In this document: positions 41,332-50,649 of the stretch, piece by piece | Numbering within the stretch: the stretch's first letter is position 1 | Layout of the letters: each line of letters starts with the position of its first letter | From: Qipengyuania mesophila | Lineage (GTDB): Bacteria; Pseudomonadota; Alphaproteobacteria; Sphingomonadales; Sphingomonadaceae | Reading direction: 5' to 3' | Length of the DNA stretch: 64,000 nt | Assembly: GCF_019711655.1 (NCBI RefSeq) | Contig: NZ_JAIGNU010000001.1 | Location: 1,087,501-1,151,500, forward strand | Notes under the pieces: generated by a model | Databases searched by the model: none | What the model was told of the DNA's origin: nothing | The model's input: the letters and a program-made list of their open reading frames with translations, nothing else | Made by a program: the position numbers and the translations under genes

Positions 41332-44256
41332 TTAGATCCCGATTTCGAAAGGCTTTACCCTTTCCTTGGTGAGTTCGGGCTTGTCACTTGCCTGCGAAGC
41401 GCTGCCAACATCCTTGTCTTGCGAAAGCCCCTTGGCAGCTGCCGCTTTGAGCCTTTGCGTTACTTCGACGGCCGACGCTTTATCGCCGCTGTTGGACTTG
41501 ATGGCCCGGCCGAGTTTCTCGGCATTATCTGCAATCAGCGTAAGGCCGTCGCGAAGCCGGGTGACCGTGACCAAGAAGGTCTTCCGATTGGCGAGATTAC
41601 GTTCGCGACTGTCCATCACTGCGATTCCGCGATCAGAGGTCAGTCCCTGCGCCATGTGCGCATTGAGGGCATAGGCGAGGTCCATGCGTTTGAGCATGGG
41701 GTCGCCGCGGCTCAGGCGGAGCTCCTTCCCCGCTGATGTCTCCACCAAGACGCCCTTTGTGTCGATGGCCACGATCCTCGCGCGGTCGGCGTTGAACAGC
41801 CCACGCTTGTGGTCGTTGTCGGTCCAACGGATCTTGTCACCCTCGATGATTGACAGCGGCTTGCGTTCGAAGAGCGACAGGCGGCTATCGTCTGCGCCCG
41901 GCCGTAAACGCGCAGGATTGAACTTGCGAAGCTGCCCCTTCCTGTCCTCAAGCACGAGCTGCCTGCGCGCCTCGTCAATGGTCTTGACTGTGTAGTCACC
42001 CTTGGAAAGTTTCTGGGTGCTGTCGCGCGAGCGGAAGTTGAGAACCATGCCCGGCTGGTAGGTGCGAAGATAGCGAAGCTCCTCGTGTGTCACATTCACC
42101 CGCGAATGGACGGTCAGGCGCCCGGATCGCGGCCCGAGCTCGCCATTGGCCTTGAGTCCGCGCTGGACAGCATCGTTGACCGCAGAACGTAAGGCCCGTC
42201 CCGACGCGTAGATCGACGTCCGATCCCGATCCGCCGGGCTGAGCGAAAGCCACTTTTCGGCAGCAACAATCGCACTGTCCCCGCGAGCCTCGATGGTTGA
42301 AGGAGCAAGCGCCCGGAGCGCATCGTCGATGCGTCCCTCCTGCGCGGCGGCCTGGGCTCGCCGCAGGGCGGGATCGCGGCCGCGCAAATTTACATCCATG
42401 TTGGCGCGCGCGATCCCGGCCTGCTGTACGAGGTCGAAGGGCTTACCGGCATTGACGGCGCCTAGCTGTCGCGTGTCGCCGACGAGAACAAGGCGGTAGA
42501 CTTCGGCAAGGTTCGCCAGCCGTACCAGCTTGGCCTTGTCCTCATTCGACACCATCGACGCCTCGTCGAGCACCAGGACATGGTCTCCGAGCGCGCTCCG
42601 AGCCTCACTCAGAAGGGAGGCATTTCCCGGCTCGGGCAGAAGCCTGCCCCATTGGGCGAGAAAGCGGGCGATGGTCATCGAACGGATGCCAGTGTCGCGC
42701 TCGAGCATCTGGACGAGCGTGTTCTGCACGGCGAGCCCCAGCACTTGCTTGCCTTCCTCGCGGAGCAGCTGGGCAACCGGCTTCATCACGCTGCTCTTGC
42801 CCGCCCCGGCAATGCCCTGGATCGCTACGATCCTGTCGCGCGACGAAAGGACAAGGCCCGCAGCATCCTCCTGCCCTTCATTGAGTGAAATTCCGTGATT
42901 GAGCGCAGCAACATCCTGAACCCGCTGCGCGGCGTCCGATCGATCCAGGATGGGCGACACCGCACCTCGTCCCTCGTCGACATTCGCGAGAATGGTGCTT
43001 TCAAGGTCCAGCGCCTCGCGGCTCGCCAGCCAGCCTTTGTGTTCGCCTTTGCCGGGCTCGAGTGCGCCGCTTCTGACCAATGCGTTCACACGGGTTTCGA
43101 CGTGATCCACCGTCGTCGGCAGCCCAAAATCAAGCGCCGCTTTCAGCAATCCCTCACGCGGGAACGCTGCCTCGCGCTGCGAGAGATGACGCACCGCGGA
43201 AGCAACGGCCTGCGCTGCCGCAATGATCGGTGCATCTTGCTTGAGGACATGGGCTGGGATCAGCGGATCAGCCGGATCGCCCTTGATCCGCTGGGCGAAC
43301 TCTCTCAGCTTCGCAATTCCACGCTGAAGAAGGCTCCCTTCTTTGGAGCTGGGAATGTCCTTCGTTGCAGCCCGCATCTGCGACGCATCGATCAAACCGA
43401 CAAAGTCAATCCCGACTTCTTGGGCTTTCTGCCGCCATGCATCGAGAAGGCCTTCCCGGTCCCTGACGGGCGCCTTGCTTTTCCTCGTATTGAGCACAGC
43501 AATGTCGCGGGTTTTCGGGGTGTTCTCACCGAGCTGGCGTACCGCCTCGAGGACTTCTTCGCGCCGCGTTGAAAAGGCCACGACCTGCCCGCGAGCAATG
43601 GCCGCTGCTTCGAAATTGCCGTGCTTTCCAACCGGCCCTGCTTCGTAGCCCATTTTGTCGACCGCCAGACGAAAGCGCGCCATGGTCATCGAGTTGAGCA
43701 GGGTGTTGAACGACCAAAGCTTGTCATTGCGAAGCGCGCGCCACTTCCCGTCGCTGCCTTGCGTGACATTTGCCACGACCGCATGAAAATGCAGGTTCGG
43801 CTCCTGGTTGCGGTTGGTGTCGTGCTGGAAAAGACCAATCGTCAGATTATCTGTCGCGACCTTCCCGTAACCAGCCTTGCTACTCATCCGGGTCTGCGCC
43901 GCGTTCTTTTCTGCCCAGCGCAAGGTCTCGATGACGGCCTCGCGATAGGCATCGATAATCCGCTGGTCGCCGCCCACCAGCGCAAGCAGCGACCAGCTTT
44001 TCGGCAGTGAGAATGTGAGGTCGGTTCCCGGCCTGTGGGCCTGTCCCGCATTGCCGACCTGGATACCGCCGGGAAGTTCTCCCCGCAGCAAGGCATCGAA
44101 CTGCTCGGCGCTGACGCGGCCCTCGAGACCAAGTCGTTCCGCTCCCTTCCCGACCCAGGTTCCGGAACGATCGGCATCGGCGCCGGTGTAGTAATTGTCT
44201 GCCGCGAAATAGCTCGCGGCAGCCGAAGGCGAACGCACATTGGCGACGGAAAGCAT
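41332..44256 (-). CDS. traI: MobF-family conjugative relaxase-helicase TraI/TraA
   Basis: About 974 residues from ATG 44256; the frame is open 63 bases further. The N-terminal relaxase domain starts M-L-S-V-A-N-V, with catalytic-region tyrosines Tyr16 and Tyr22-Tyr23 (D-N-Y-Y-T-G) and the metal-binding triad His145, His156 and His158 (L-H-F-H-A-V). The middle holds a RecD-like helicase with Walker A G-I-A-G-A-G-K-S and Walker B V-L-D-E-A-S. It nicks oriT, stays covalently on the strand and unwinds the DNA. It is about half the length of F TraI but normal for shorter MobF proteins. Confidence 0.93.
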   Translation of the reverse strand: MLSVANVRSPSAAASYFAADNYYTGADADRSGTWVGKGAERLGLEGRVSAEQFDALLRGELPGGIQVGNAGQAHRPGTDLTFSLPKSWSLLALVGGDQRIIDAYREAVIETLRWAEKNAAQTRMSSKAGYGKVATDNLTIGLFQHDTNRNQEPNLHFHAVVANVTQGSDGKWRALRNDKLWSFNTLLNSMTMARFRLAVDKMGYEAGPVGKHGNFEAAAIARGQVVAFSTRREEVLEAVRQLGENTPKTRDIAVLNTRKSKAPVRDREGLLDAWRQKAQEVGIDFVGLIDASQMRAATKDIPSSKEGSLLQRGIAKLREFAQRIKGDPADPLIPAHVLKQDAPIIAAAQAVASAVRHLSQREAAFPREGLLKAALDFGLPTTVDHVETRVNALVRSGALEPGKGEHKGWLASREALDLESTILANVDEGRGAVSPILDRSDAAQRVQDVAALNHGISLNEGQEDAAGLVLSSRDRIVAIQGIAGAGKSSVMKPVAQLLREEGKQVLGLAVQNTLVQMLERDTGIRSMTIARFLAQWGRLLPEPGNASLLSEARSALGDHVLVLDEASMVSNEDKAKLVRLANLAEVYRLVLVGDTRQLGAVNAGKPFDLVQQAGIARANMDVNLRGRDPALRRAQAAAQEGRIDDALRALAPSTIEARGDSAIVAAEKWLSLSPADRDRTSIYASGRALRSAVNDAVQRGLKANGELGPRSGRLTVHSRVNVTHEELRYLRTYQPGMVLNFRSRDSTQKLSKGDYTVKTIDEARRQLVLEDRKGQLRKFNPARLRPGADDSRLSLFERKPLSIIEGDKIRWTDNDHKRGLFNADRARIVAIDTKGVLVETSAGKELRLSRGDPMLKRMDLAYALNAHMAQGLTSDRGIAVMDSRERNLANRKTFLVTVTRLRDGLTLIADNAEKLGRAIKSNSGDKASAVEVTQRLKAAAAKGLSQDKDVGSASQASDKPELTKERVKPFEIGI

Positions 44257-44315
44257 CCAGTCTAATCCTCGTCGGGCTCCCCTCGCGGCCAGGTAATTCC
44301 CTCCCCATTTGCCTT

Positions 44316-46628
44316 TCACATATCGGGTTCGAACTCGCCGAAGTCCTTTTCCGGAGGATCTGCGACCGCACCTTCACGCAGGTCTTTTTCGACCGGCGTG
44401 AGCGACTGACGCCTGTTGGCCGCCGCACGGCCTCGTTGCGTCGAACCGCCCTTTCCAGCTGCATCATCGCCGGCGGTTCCTGGTTCGCACGGATGCTGTT
44501 CCGCGCCGATTGCTGGTGCATCCTCACCGGTTTGCACGGCAGCGAGAGGTAGCGTTGGCCCCCCATCCGGATGAGCATCGGAACGGGTTTCGGCACCGAG
44601 ATCACCAGCAGCGCGCCCTGCATTCAGCTTTTCAAGCGGCACAGGCTCCTGCCGATCTTGCGGTTCATCGGCGACACGGCGCTGCCCCTCGAGGTCGAAT
44701 TTGAGCTGCTTTGAATCGACAGGCTTACCGGCACCGTCATCATTCGAAGCGGGATGCTCGTCATTCGGTTTCGAACCCGGGTTCGCTTGGGGCGTCGCTG
44801 CCGCAGGACCCTGGCCAGGCTTTATGAGCGGTTTCTCGCGGGCGATGAAACCTTCGGCAATACGACCACGTGTGCGCGGAATGAGCGAGACCGGCGCAGC
44901 GGGGAATCCGTCGGGAAACTTGATGTAGGCCGACAGCCGCGGAAGGTTCATGAACTGGTCGGGCAGGAGCAACGGCTCGATCTGCCGCCTGGGCGTCAGA
45001 CTGACTGCATCGCGCGCATTGTTGTACCCGTAGCTGTAACCCTCTTCCATGTCGCGCACCTGCCGGTGACCGATGAAATCGGAGCACCAGGTCGCTGTCT
45101 CTCGATCGGCCGTCGCCAGGATGAGCTTGGTTCGCGCAAGCGAGGACAATGTCATGGCCATGTTCTCGCCGTAGACTTCCTTGAGCTTGGCAAACGCATG
45201 CACCCCGGTGACGATCGCACCGCCGAAGTTGCGCGCGGTTTGCAGCCCCTTTTCAAGCGCCGGTAGTCGGTGAAGGGCGCCGAGTTCGTCGATCAGAAAC
45301 CACATCCGCAGGTCCTGTGTGCGCTCGAGCGTCATCAGCGTATTCATCGCCGTGTCGAGCCATAGCGTGAGCAACTGCGAGGAGATGCTCATGTCGACAT
45401 AGCGGGCAGAGAGGAACAGGATCGAGCCCGCCTGGCAGTCTCCTTTGACCCAGTCGCGGACCGAAAAACGCGGTCCGGATGAGGGCAAGAGCTTGAGCAC
45501 TTTCGCATTCGCATTGAACACTGCGCGGATCGATTCCGCCATGCGGGCCGCCTCCGGAGCGGTCAGCGGATCGGCCATCGTTCCTCGCATCAGCTTATGC
45601 ACTTCGGACAGGTCAGCGGTCATCAGCCGCCGAGCCAAGGCCTCGTTGGTCGCTGTGCCGGCACGGGCAAGATGGAGACACATCTCGACGAACAGCATGC
45701 GCGCCGCGAGCACCCAGAATTGTTCGGAACCACCCCCGTCATGGGGCACGAGCGCTTCAGCGGCGGCATGAAACTCAGCTTCCGTCGTGCAGTCGTTGAA
45801 CACGCTCCATAGCGGACACCGAAGATCGACAGGATTGAGAATGATGTCGCGCGCGGGATCGTAGAAGGCCTCAATGAAAGCCCCTGTGAGGTCGAAAATA
45901 ACCGCGCGCTGGCCGCGTTCACGCGCTTCGGCAACAAGTTCTGTGAGCGCCACCGTTTTACCGGTTCCGGTCGTGCCAATGAGCATGGCGTGGCTCTGTT
46001 CGAGCCGCCACGGCCAGCTCACGCCGGCGAGATGTGCGGGTTGATAATGGCCCGCTTCGGCAAGCGCCGACGAGCTCGCAAGCCGCCACTTCCAGCCGAA
46101 CTTGCGTCCCAATTCCTCGGCCCGGAATGCCTTGTTGTGACGCTCGATTTCTTCTTCGAGTTCGTCGAGCGAAACAAGCATTGCGCCGCGCTCGTGCTTG
46201 CGCTCCTTCGACCGCCCGCCAAAGCGCTCGGCGAACCACCAGAAGAACACGAAGGCCGGGATCAGCAGTACCGCCGAGACCAGCAAACCCTGCTTCACTG
46301 CCGAACGAAATGCTTCGACCGCCTCGCGCATTGGCGGGAACTCGCGAACAATGCCAAAGGGGAGGCCGACCCTTTCGCCGTCAAGCAATTCAAGGTTGAC
46401 CAGCTTGGCCGGATCGAACTCCATGAAGGCATAGAGACTGGCGTAGATATGCATCCAGACCAGGTAGATCTGGTGATCACTCAGAGCCGAACGCACTTCC
46501 CAATAGCAGGTGCCGACGGCAACCAGGCCGGTGACAATCAGTGGACCCTTCAGCCCCGCAGCAAACATGAAACCGAAGTGGCCGAGCAGCTGGCTCCCGC
46601 GGGTGAAGTTCAGGAGATTATGCTTCAT
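44316..46628 (-). CDS. traD: Type IV coupling protein TraD
   Basis: About 770 residues from ATG 46628; the upstream open frame does not look coding. Two membrane segments lie near residues 30-48 and 112-132. A Walker A G-T-T-G-T-G-K-T is at 218-225, and Walker B is in W-F-L-I-D-E-L-G. The C-terminal 150 residues are low-complexity and polar. TraD hexamers bring the relaxase-DNA complex to the secretion channel. Its stop lies about 60 bases before the relaxase start, and its start overlaps the small gene upstream. Confidence 0.92.
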   Translation of the reverse strand: MKHNLLNFTRGSQLLGHFGFMFAAGLKGPLIVTGLVAVGTCYWEVRSALSDHQIYLVWMHIYASLYAFMEFDPAKLVNLELLDGERVGLPFGIVREFPPMREAVEAFRSAVKQGLLVSAVLLIPAFVFFWWFAERFGGRSKERKHERGAMLVSLDELEEEIERHNKAFRAEELGRKFGWKWRLASSSALAEAGHYQPAHLAGVSWPWRLEQSHAMLIGTTGTGKTVALTELVAEARERGQRAVIFDLTGAFIEAFYDPARDIILNPVDLRCPLWSVFNDCTTEAEFHAAAEALVPHDGGGSEQFWVLAARMLFVEMCLHLARAGTATNEALARRLMTADLSEVHKLMRGTMADPLTAPEAARMAESIRAVFNANAKVLKLLPSSGPRFSVRDWVKGDCQAGSILFLSARYVDMSISSQLLTLWLDTAMNTLMTLERTQDLRMWFLIDELGALHRLPALEKGLQTARNFGGAIVTGVHAFAKLKEVYGENMAMTLSSLARTKLILATADRETATWCSDFIGHRQVRDMEEGYSYGYNNARDAVSLTPRRQIEPLLLPDQFMNLPRLSAYIKFPDGFPAAPVSLIPRTRGRIAEGFIAREKPLIKPGQGPAAATPQANPGSKPNDEHPASNDDGAGKPVDSKQLKFDLEGQRRVADEPQDRQEPVPLEKLNAGRAAGDLGAETRSDAHPDGGPTLPLAAVQTGEDAPAIGAEQHPCEPGTAGDDAAGKGGSTQRGRAAANRRQSLTPVEKDLREGAVADPPEKDFGEFEPDM

Positions 46629-46950
46629 GGGAATGGCCTCCCATGTTCGCGTTGACGGGGAGGCCAAGACGCTCGAGGCGTCGCCGGTACGCCTCATGGG
46701 TACGGTCGCGCAAACTCGCGTCCGAATGACTGGCCAGAAGCGCATCGAGCGCCACCGAAATGAAGATTGTCTGGCGCGCGGGATCAAGCCCTGCGGGGCG
46801 TTCCTTCGTCTCGTTATCGCGCTGCCACGCTGCGACAATGAGGTCACGGATAAAGATGCTGACACTGACGCCATGGTCCGCGGCACACTGGCGAACCCAG
46901 TTCCCTACGGAGAGAGATACGAATGTCTGAAGCCGATCTTGTCGGGTCAT
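46618..46950 (-). CDS. Small transfer-accessory protein, probable oriT/operator binder
   Basis: About 110 residues from ATG 46950. The N-terminus T-F-V-S-L-S-V-G-N-W-V-R-Q-C-A ... V-S-I-F-I-R-D-L-I resembles a ribbon-helix-helix fold (beta strand followed by two helices). It overlaps traD by eleven bases. Immediately upstream is a 29-bp near-perfect palindrome (46955-46983). The position matches TraM/TrwA-type accessory proteins that bind oriT and regulate their own promoter; this is inferred from place and fold only. Confidence 0.6.
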   Translation of the reverse strand: MTRQDRLQTFVSLSVGNWVRQCAADHGVSVSIFIRDLIVAAWQRDNETKERPAGLDPARQTIFISVALDALLASHSDASLRDRTHEAYRRRLERLGLPVNANMGGHSHEA

Positions 46951-46954
46951 GAAA

Positions 46955-46983
46955 CAGGTTCCTTGTCGGGCCGACGGAACCTG
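46955..46983. promoter_or_regulatory. 29-bp near-perfect palindrome (operator or oriT hairpin)
   Basis: CAGGTTCC-TT-GTCGG-G-CCGAC-GGAACCTG: two nested perfect arms of 8 and 5 bases, only interrupted by a TT bulge. It sits five bases before the start codon of the small accessory gene on the minus strand. Confidence 0.7.
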
Positions 46984-46986
46984 GCT

Positions 46987-47002
46987 CACCTTGCGGAAGG
47001 TG
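46987..47002. promoter_or_regulatory. Second perfect hairpin beside the first
   Basis: CACCTT-GCGG-AAGGTG, six-base perfect arms with a four-base loop, four bases from the larger palindrome. Closely spaced inverted repeats are typical of origin-of-transfer regions. Confidence 0.55.
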
Positions 47003-47633
47003 CTGCTGAGAATAAATCGTGAACAACTCGCAGTCAATCGAAAGATTCAGACATTATTTCAGTGTGATAGAGAGATGTGAGTTGTCAGCGGATCAGCGCA
47101 GAGCCGCTCTACTCGCAGACGGGTTGATTTCGCCCAAAACAACATTCTTTAGCAGTAACAGAGAGATAAATCCCGAAATCGCGGGGTAGGGTGTGCTCCT
47201 TTGTTCCCAAGTGCGCGAGGAGGTCCAGGCAATAAGGGGGATTGATCAAGGACGACCTTTCCCGATCTCCATGTTGGAGCGCGAGCAACCAGGCCTGGCA
47301 CCTCTTCGGATGCAGATCGAGAGCATTCGACGCTTCCAGCCAAAGACAGCACCTGCGAAAGAGGCAGCGGCCAAGGGCGCGTGGGAAGCAAGGCAAGCGG
47401 GGCATGTCGCATGCCCTAGCCTCCCGCCGCCCGACCCGTTGCCGGTTCGCAAGTGCGTGCGGGGCCCAGGAGAAAATCAGGCCGCACCCTCAGGAGCGCA
47501 TCGCAAGATGCGCGGGACAGAGTGCGTCCACAGCCCCGCTCCATTTATCGGGCGCCGCCACATTGCGGTGGGCGGCCGTCAGAGTAACCGACCGAACCGG
47601 TTTCTTGCGCTTCGATGGACTACCCGGCGAACA

Positions 47634-47669
47634 AGAAAAAAGGGCAGGAACCGTTCCCGGTTCCGGCCC
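47634..47669 (-). terminator. Rho-independent terminator (minus strand)
   Basis: On the minus strand, GGGCCGGAACCG - GGAA - CGGTTCCTGCCC is followed by TTTTTT. It lies 12 bases downstream of the stop of the 47681-47902 gene and ends its transcript before the oriT candidate. Confidence 0.85.
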
Positions 47670-47680
47670 TGTCGATAGTC

Positions 47681-47902
47681 TCAGAACTCGTCGAGCATGC
47701 CGCCGTGGACCGTGTGGACCACCCGCGCTGCGAGATGCGCTGGCAATATGTTGTAGTCACCCTCGTCGAGGGCAAAGTACCCGAGTTCGTCATCCTCGAT
47801 AACGTGCTGATCGAAGAAGCTGTGCAGCGCTCTCTTCTCGGCTGTTTCCAGAGCCTCGAAATAGCTCCGGGACGGAAGGGCGCAATGCATTGAATAAGCC
47901 AT
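47681..47902 (-). CDS. Small conserved-looking acidic protein
   Basis: A 73-residue protein from an ATG with GGAGGA six bases upstream: M-A-Y-S-M-H-C-A-L-P-S-R-S-Y ... D-D-E-L-G-Y-F-A-L-D-E-G-D-Y-N-I-L-P-A-H-L. No motif of known function is recognised. It is a separate unit, followed by a strong terminator, in the backbone part of the element. Codon use matches its neighbours. Confidence 0.65.
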   Translation of the reverse strand: MAYSMHCALPSRSYFEALETAEKRALHSFFDQHVIEDDELGYFALDEGDYNILPAHLAARVVHTVHGGMLDEF

Positions 47903-48248
47903 GATAATCCTCCTGATTTCTGTCGTGAGACGACAGGAGGCGTTCGCGATGGTCTTGTGCATCCCGGGTCAGGGATCGCCCGAATGGGCGACCGCGATAG
48001 CGGCGGTGGGGGTAACGATTTTGTTCGCTGCCGGATGCAATCCGGTGGCGGGCAAAATGGTGGGGCCCCGCCATCCTTGAGGCGGGAGGCGCAAGGCCAT
48101 CATGCTGGGAGAACCGTGAGCAAGAACCCACAACCTCCGCCCAATATCAAACATCTCCTGCATGCGAATTGCCTTTCCTACACCCCGGTGACGCGGGCAT
48201 GGAAACAACTGGGGAGCGGATCTGAGGGGGACAAAAGGACAAGTAACA

Positions 48249-48514
48249 TGCCCCGAAACAGGAGCGCGATTGCAGCCCTGCAAAAGCTCGAAGCGGACCG
48301 CGAGGCGCTCGACGCCAAACAACGCGAACTTGAAGTGCAAGCAGCCAGGGAACTCGGCGAAATCATCCTGGGAAGCGGCCTCGAAAGCTTCTCGAAGAAG
48401 GGCCTGAGGAAGGTTGCCGAAGAACTCGGGAAACTCGGCGAGGATGCCGCGATCGAGAAACTGACGGGGCGCGGTGCAACCCGTGCTTCGAATGCAGCGC
48501 CGGGAACCCAGTAA
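48249..48514 (+). CDS. Small helical protein of the sphingomonad plasmid backbone
   Basis: An 88-residue, Lys/Glu/Ala-rich helical protein: R-S-A-I-A-A-L-Q-K-L-E-A-D-R-E-A-L-D-A-K then A-R-E-L-G-E-I-I-L-G-S-G-L. The first part is a probable coiled coil, the second resembles TraD-accessory or MobC-like helices that I have seen annotated only as domains of unknown function in this lineage. Upstream frame to 47957 is open but lacks coding character. It is convergent with ssb across a shared hairpin. Confidence 0.65.
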
Positions 48515-48522
48515 CCACAGAA

Positions 48523-48556
48523 GAAGAGGCCCTGCCGCTTGCGGCAGAGCCTCTTC
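48523..48556. terminator. Bidirectional hairpin terminator between convergent genes
   Basis: GAAGAGGCCCTGCCGC / GCGGCAGAGCCTCTTC with a TT loop, only one mismatch, located between the stop codons of the 48249 gene and ssb. Confidence 0.75.
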
Positions 48557-48580
48557 GTAAGGGGACGATCGGGATCGATG

Positions 48581-48979
48581 TCAGTCGATCTCGGGAGCGT
48601 CGGTGTTGTCGCCTTCTTCACCCGAGCCGTTGCCGCGGGAGAGAAAGTCGACCTTGTCGGCGAGGATCTCGGTGCCGTAGCGCGTGACCCCATCCTTGTC
48701 CTCCCACTGGGTGTAGTGGATGCGGCCCTGGACACTGACCAGCTGGCCCTTTGAGCAGTACTGCCCGACGGTCTTGGCAAGGCCATTGAAGCAGGTCACC
48801 CGGTGGAACTCGCTTTCCTTGGCGGTGTAGCCGTTATCGTCCTTGTAGGTCTTGCCGTCCTTGTCGCGTGCGGGGCGATCGGTGACGACGGTGATCCCGG
48901 TGACGTTGGTGCCGCCCTGGGTCTCGCGGATGTCGGGATCGCGGGCGATGCGGCCGGTGAGGATTGCGATATTGGTCAT
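48581..48979 (-). CDS. ssb: Single-stranded DNA-binding protein
   Basis: A 132-residue OB-fold SSB: M-T-N-I-A-I-L-T-G-R-I-A-R-D-P-D, then W/F-rich core (E-F-H-R-V-T-C-F-N-G-L-A) and V-S-V-Q-G-R-I-H-Y-T-Q-W. The C-terminus is short and acidic (G-D-N-T-D-A-P-E-I-D) and lacks the usual D-D-x-I-P-F tip that recruits repair proteins. Plasmid SSBs protect the entering single strand. It belongs to the transfer backbone. Confidence 0.9.
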   Translation of the reverse strand: MTNIAILTGRIARDPDIRETQGGTNVTGITVVTDRPARDKDGKTYKDDNGYTAKESEFHRVTCFNGLAKTVGQYCSKGQLVSVQGRIHYTQWEDKDGVTRYGTEILADKVDFLSRGNGSGEEGDNTDAPEID

Positions 48980-49247
48980 GATGAAATTCCTTCAGTTCCT
49001 CAAACCGGAGACCATCTCCGGCTTGCGAACATCCAGAAGAAGCAGGGCATGGGAGGACTGCACCGCAGGCCTGAAGGGCCGAAGGGAAACCTGTTCATGA
49101 CGGGGGGTGCGGGCAGGCGGCGAAGCCGCCAACACGGCCGGAAAGGAACGGGTTGCGGCTCCTCAGCTGACCTGGTTCAGGACTGTTCGCGAAGAAAGCC
49201 GGATGGGTATCGGGTGCGGGTCTGAAGGTGCCAGGACCCTGCTGCAA

Positions 49248-49517
49248 TCAGCTTACCACATCGCCTTCCGATGCCGCCAGGAGATCCATGAAGTTGCGGG
49301 CTGCTTCCCGGTCTTCCTCATTCTCGAAGGCCACGTCGAGGTCAGGGGCAGACCCGAGCAGGTAGAGCATGGCCCACAAGGCAAAGCGCTTGCCCCGGTC
49401 CTGCTCGAGACCGAGATCGACCTGGCACCGCTCGATCCCCGATGCCAATGCCTCTGCGCCAACCATTCCGAGATCGGCAGTGCGGAAATAGCGGACGAGG
49501 AGCGTATCGAGGTCCAT
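49248..49517 (-). CDS. Conserved-looking small protein, function unknown
   Basis: An 89-residue acidic protein: M-D-L-D-T-L-L-V-R-Y-F-R-T ... A-L-W-A-M-L-Y-L-L-G-S-A-P-D-L-D-V-A-F-E then R-E-A-A-R-N-F-M-D-L-L-A. Coding bias is good. No catalytic or binding motif is recognised. It lies among small backbone genes downstream of ssb. Confidence 0.65.
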   Translation of the reverse strand: MDLDTLLVRYFRTADLGMVGAEALASGIERCQVDLGLEQDRGKRFALWAMLYLLGSAPDLDVAFENEEDREAARNFMDLLAASEGDVVS

Positions 49518-49588
49518 CGCAGTCTCTTCAGGTCAACGATCCAGCCGCAGGCAGGAGAGCTAGGGTTCGAGGGCCGGTCATGCGTCAG

Positions 49589-49942
49589 TCAATCCGTTGA
49601 AGGTTCCTCGCGAAACCGTCGAGCGCGCTCCACAAAGTTCTCCATTTGTGTGGCAGCGTGCAAGGTTAGCGGATGCTGCGTCGCGTCGGCGCGTGGGGAG
49701 ATGAACTCGGCCAGTTGTTCGATCGCAGTGAGCTGATGATCGCTTGCCGTGGACAATAATCCTAGCACCATGTTTTCGAGCGCGATCACCCTTATGCGTA
49801 GCTGGATTATTTCGGCATCCGTGAGCGGAGGGATGTCCCATTTCTCGCAATCGGCCGCGAGGGCTTCTTGCGGCCCGCAAGGGAGCGCACCGCCTTCGTC
49901 TTCCCAGCGCGACAGCGCACCGGCCGTTCTTTTTTCGGTCAT
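49589..49942 (-). CDS. Small protein, function unknown
   Basis: A 117-residue protein from an ATG with AGGAA nine bases upstream. A central helix I-P-P-L-T-D-A-E-I-I-Q-L-R-I-R-V-I-A-L-E may form a coiled coil. No family recognised. It marks the right end of the transfer backbone before the metal-resistance island. Confidence 0.6.
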   Translation of the reverse strand: MTEKRTAGALSRWEDEGGALPCGPQEALAADCEKWDIPPLTDAEIIQLRIRVIALENMVLGLLSTASDHQLTAIEQLAEFISPRADATQHPLTLHAATQMENFVERARRFREEPSTD

Positions 49943-50227
49943 TGGCAGTTCCTTTCCATGTCCCACCACGCGATTGGCAGCGCAATGCTTGTATAGCACG
50001 AAGCCATGCCGGGAAGCGCCTGGCACGACGACAACGAGGACGAAGAGACGGAACCCCGCGCGTTGGGTTGGTCTTCACGCGGGGTTCCAGAACGGCCCCT
50101 TGGGCACCTGCGACCCGCAGGGCTTCGGGGGGAGGCGGAGCCGTCCTTTTCTGATGTCCGGATTTTCGTCACGATTGCTTGCAGACGATTTCTCCTGACT
50201 ATCCTGACTGATGGGCCATGCGCCGGA

Positions 50228-50635
50228 TTACATGCCTTCCATGTCGTGATCGGCCATCGAGGACATGTCATGGCCGGCATGGGGATCGGCGGGCGGGGTC
50301 GCCTCGCTCTCGGGTTGCGCGCGCGGTGCCGGCGCGGCGGATGTGGCAGTTGCACGTGGTACCGGAGAGGCGGCTCGCCGAGACGCGGGCGCGGCAGCAT
50401 CGCCTGTCGAAAGAGCGTCCTGCCGCGCAGCCACTGACTCACTTTCGGAGGTAGAGGTTGTCGGGTCTGCAAGACCACCCTCGGGTGCCATGCCGGGCAT
50501 CACCGCTGCTTCGCCCATCGGCGACACCTCTGAGGTCGGTGTGCTCTCCTGCGCTTCGTCGCAAGCGGCGAGAGCGGACATCATCGGCGCAATCGCGAAA
50601 AATGCGATCGCTGTTTTTGACCTGGAAGTACGCAT
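50228..50635 (-). CDS. Putative lipoprotein with Met/His-rich C-terminus
   Basis: A 135-residue protein with a signal sequence and lipobox L-A-A-C near residue 25, a long Ala/Ser/Pro/Thr-rich linker, and a tail H-A-G-H-D-M-S-S-M-A-D-H-D-M-E-G-M. Such tails bind Cu(I)/Cu(II). It is the last gene of a minus-strand series with the DUF2231, PepSY and copper genes, so a periplasmic copper-binding role is likely but not proven. Confidence 0.7.
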   Translation of the reverse strand: MRTSRSKTAIAFFAIAPMMSALAACDEAQESTPTSEVSPMGEAAVMPGMAPEGGLADPTTSTSESESVAARQDALSTGDAAAPASRRAASPVPRATATSAAPAPRAQPESEATPPADPHAGHDMSSMADHDMEGM

Positions 50636-50649
50636 GCTGTTCAACTCCT

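Larger units (their letters stand above)
46951..47680. other. Non-coding region, candidate oriT
   Basis: About 730 bases without a convincing gene upstream of the relaxase-coupling operon. It begins with two strong hairpins (46955-46983, 46987-47002), then an A/T-richer stretch, then G-C-G-G-G-G-T-A-G-G-G-T-G-T-G-C-T-C (47181-47198) that loosely resembles the F nic region (GGGTGTGGTGC). The right part (47210-47630) is G+C-rich without a coding pattern. A terminator for the next gene ends the region. Confidence 0.4.
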
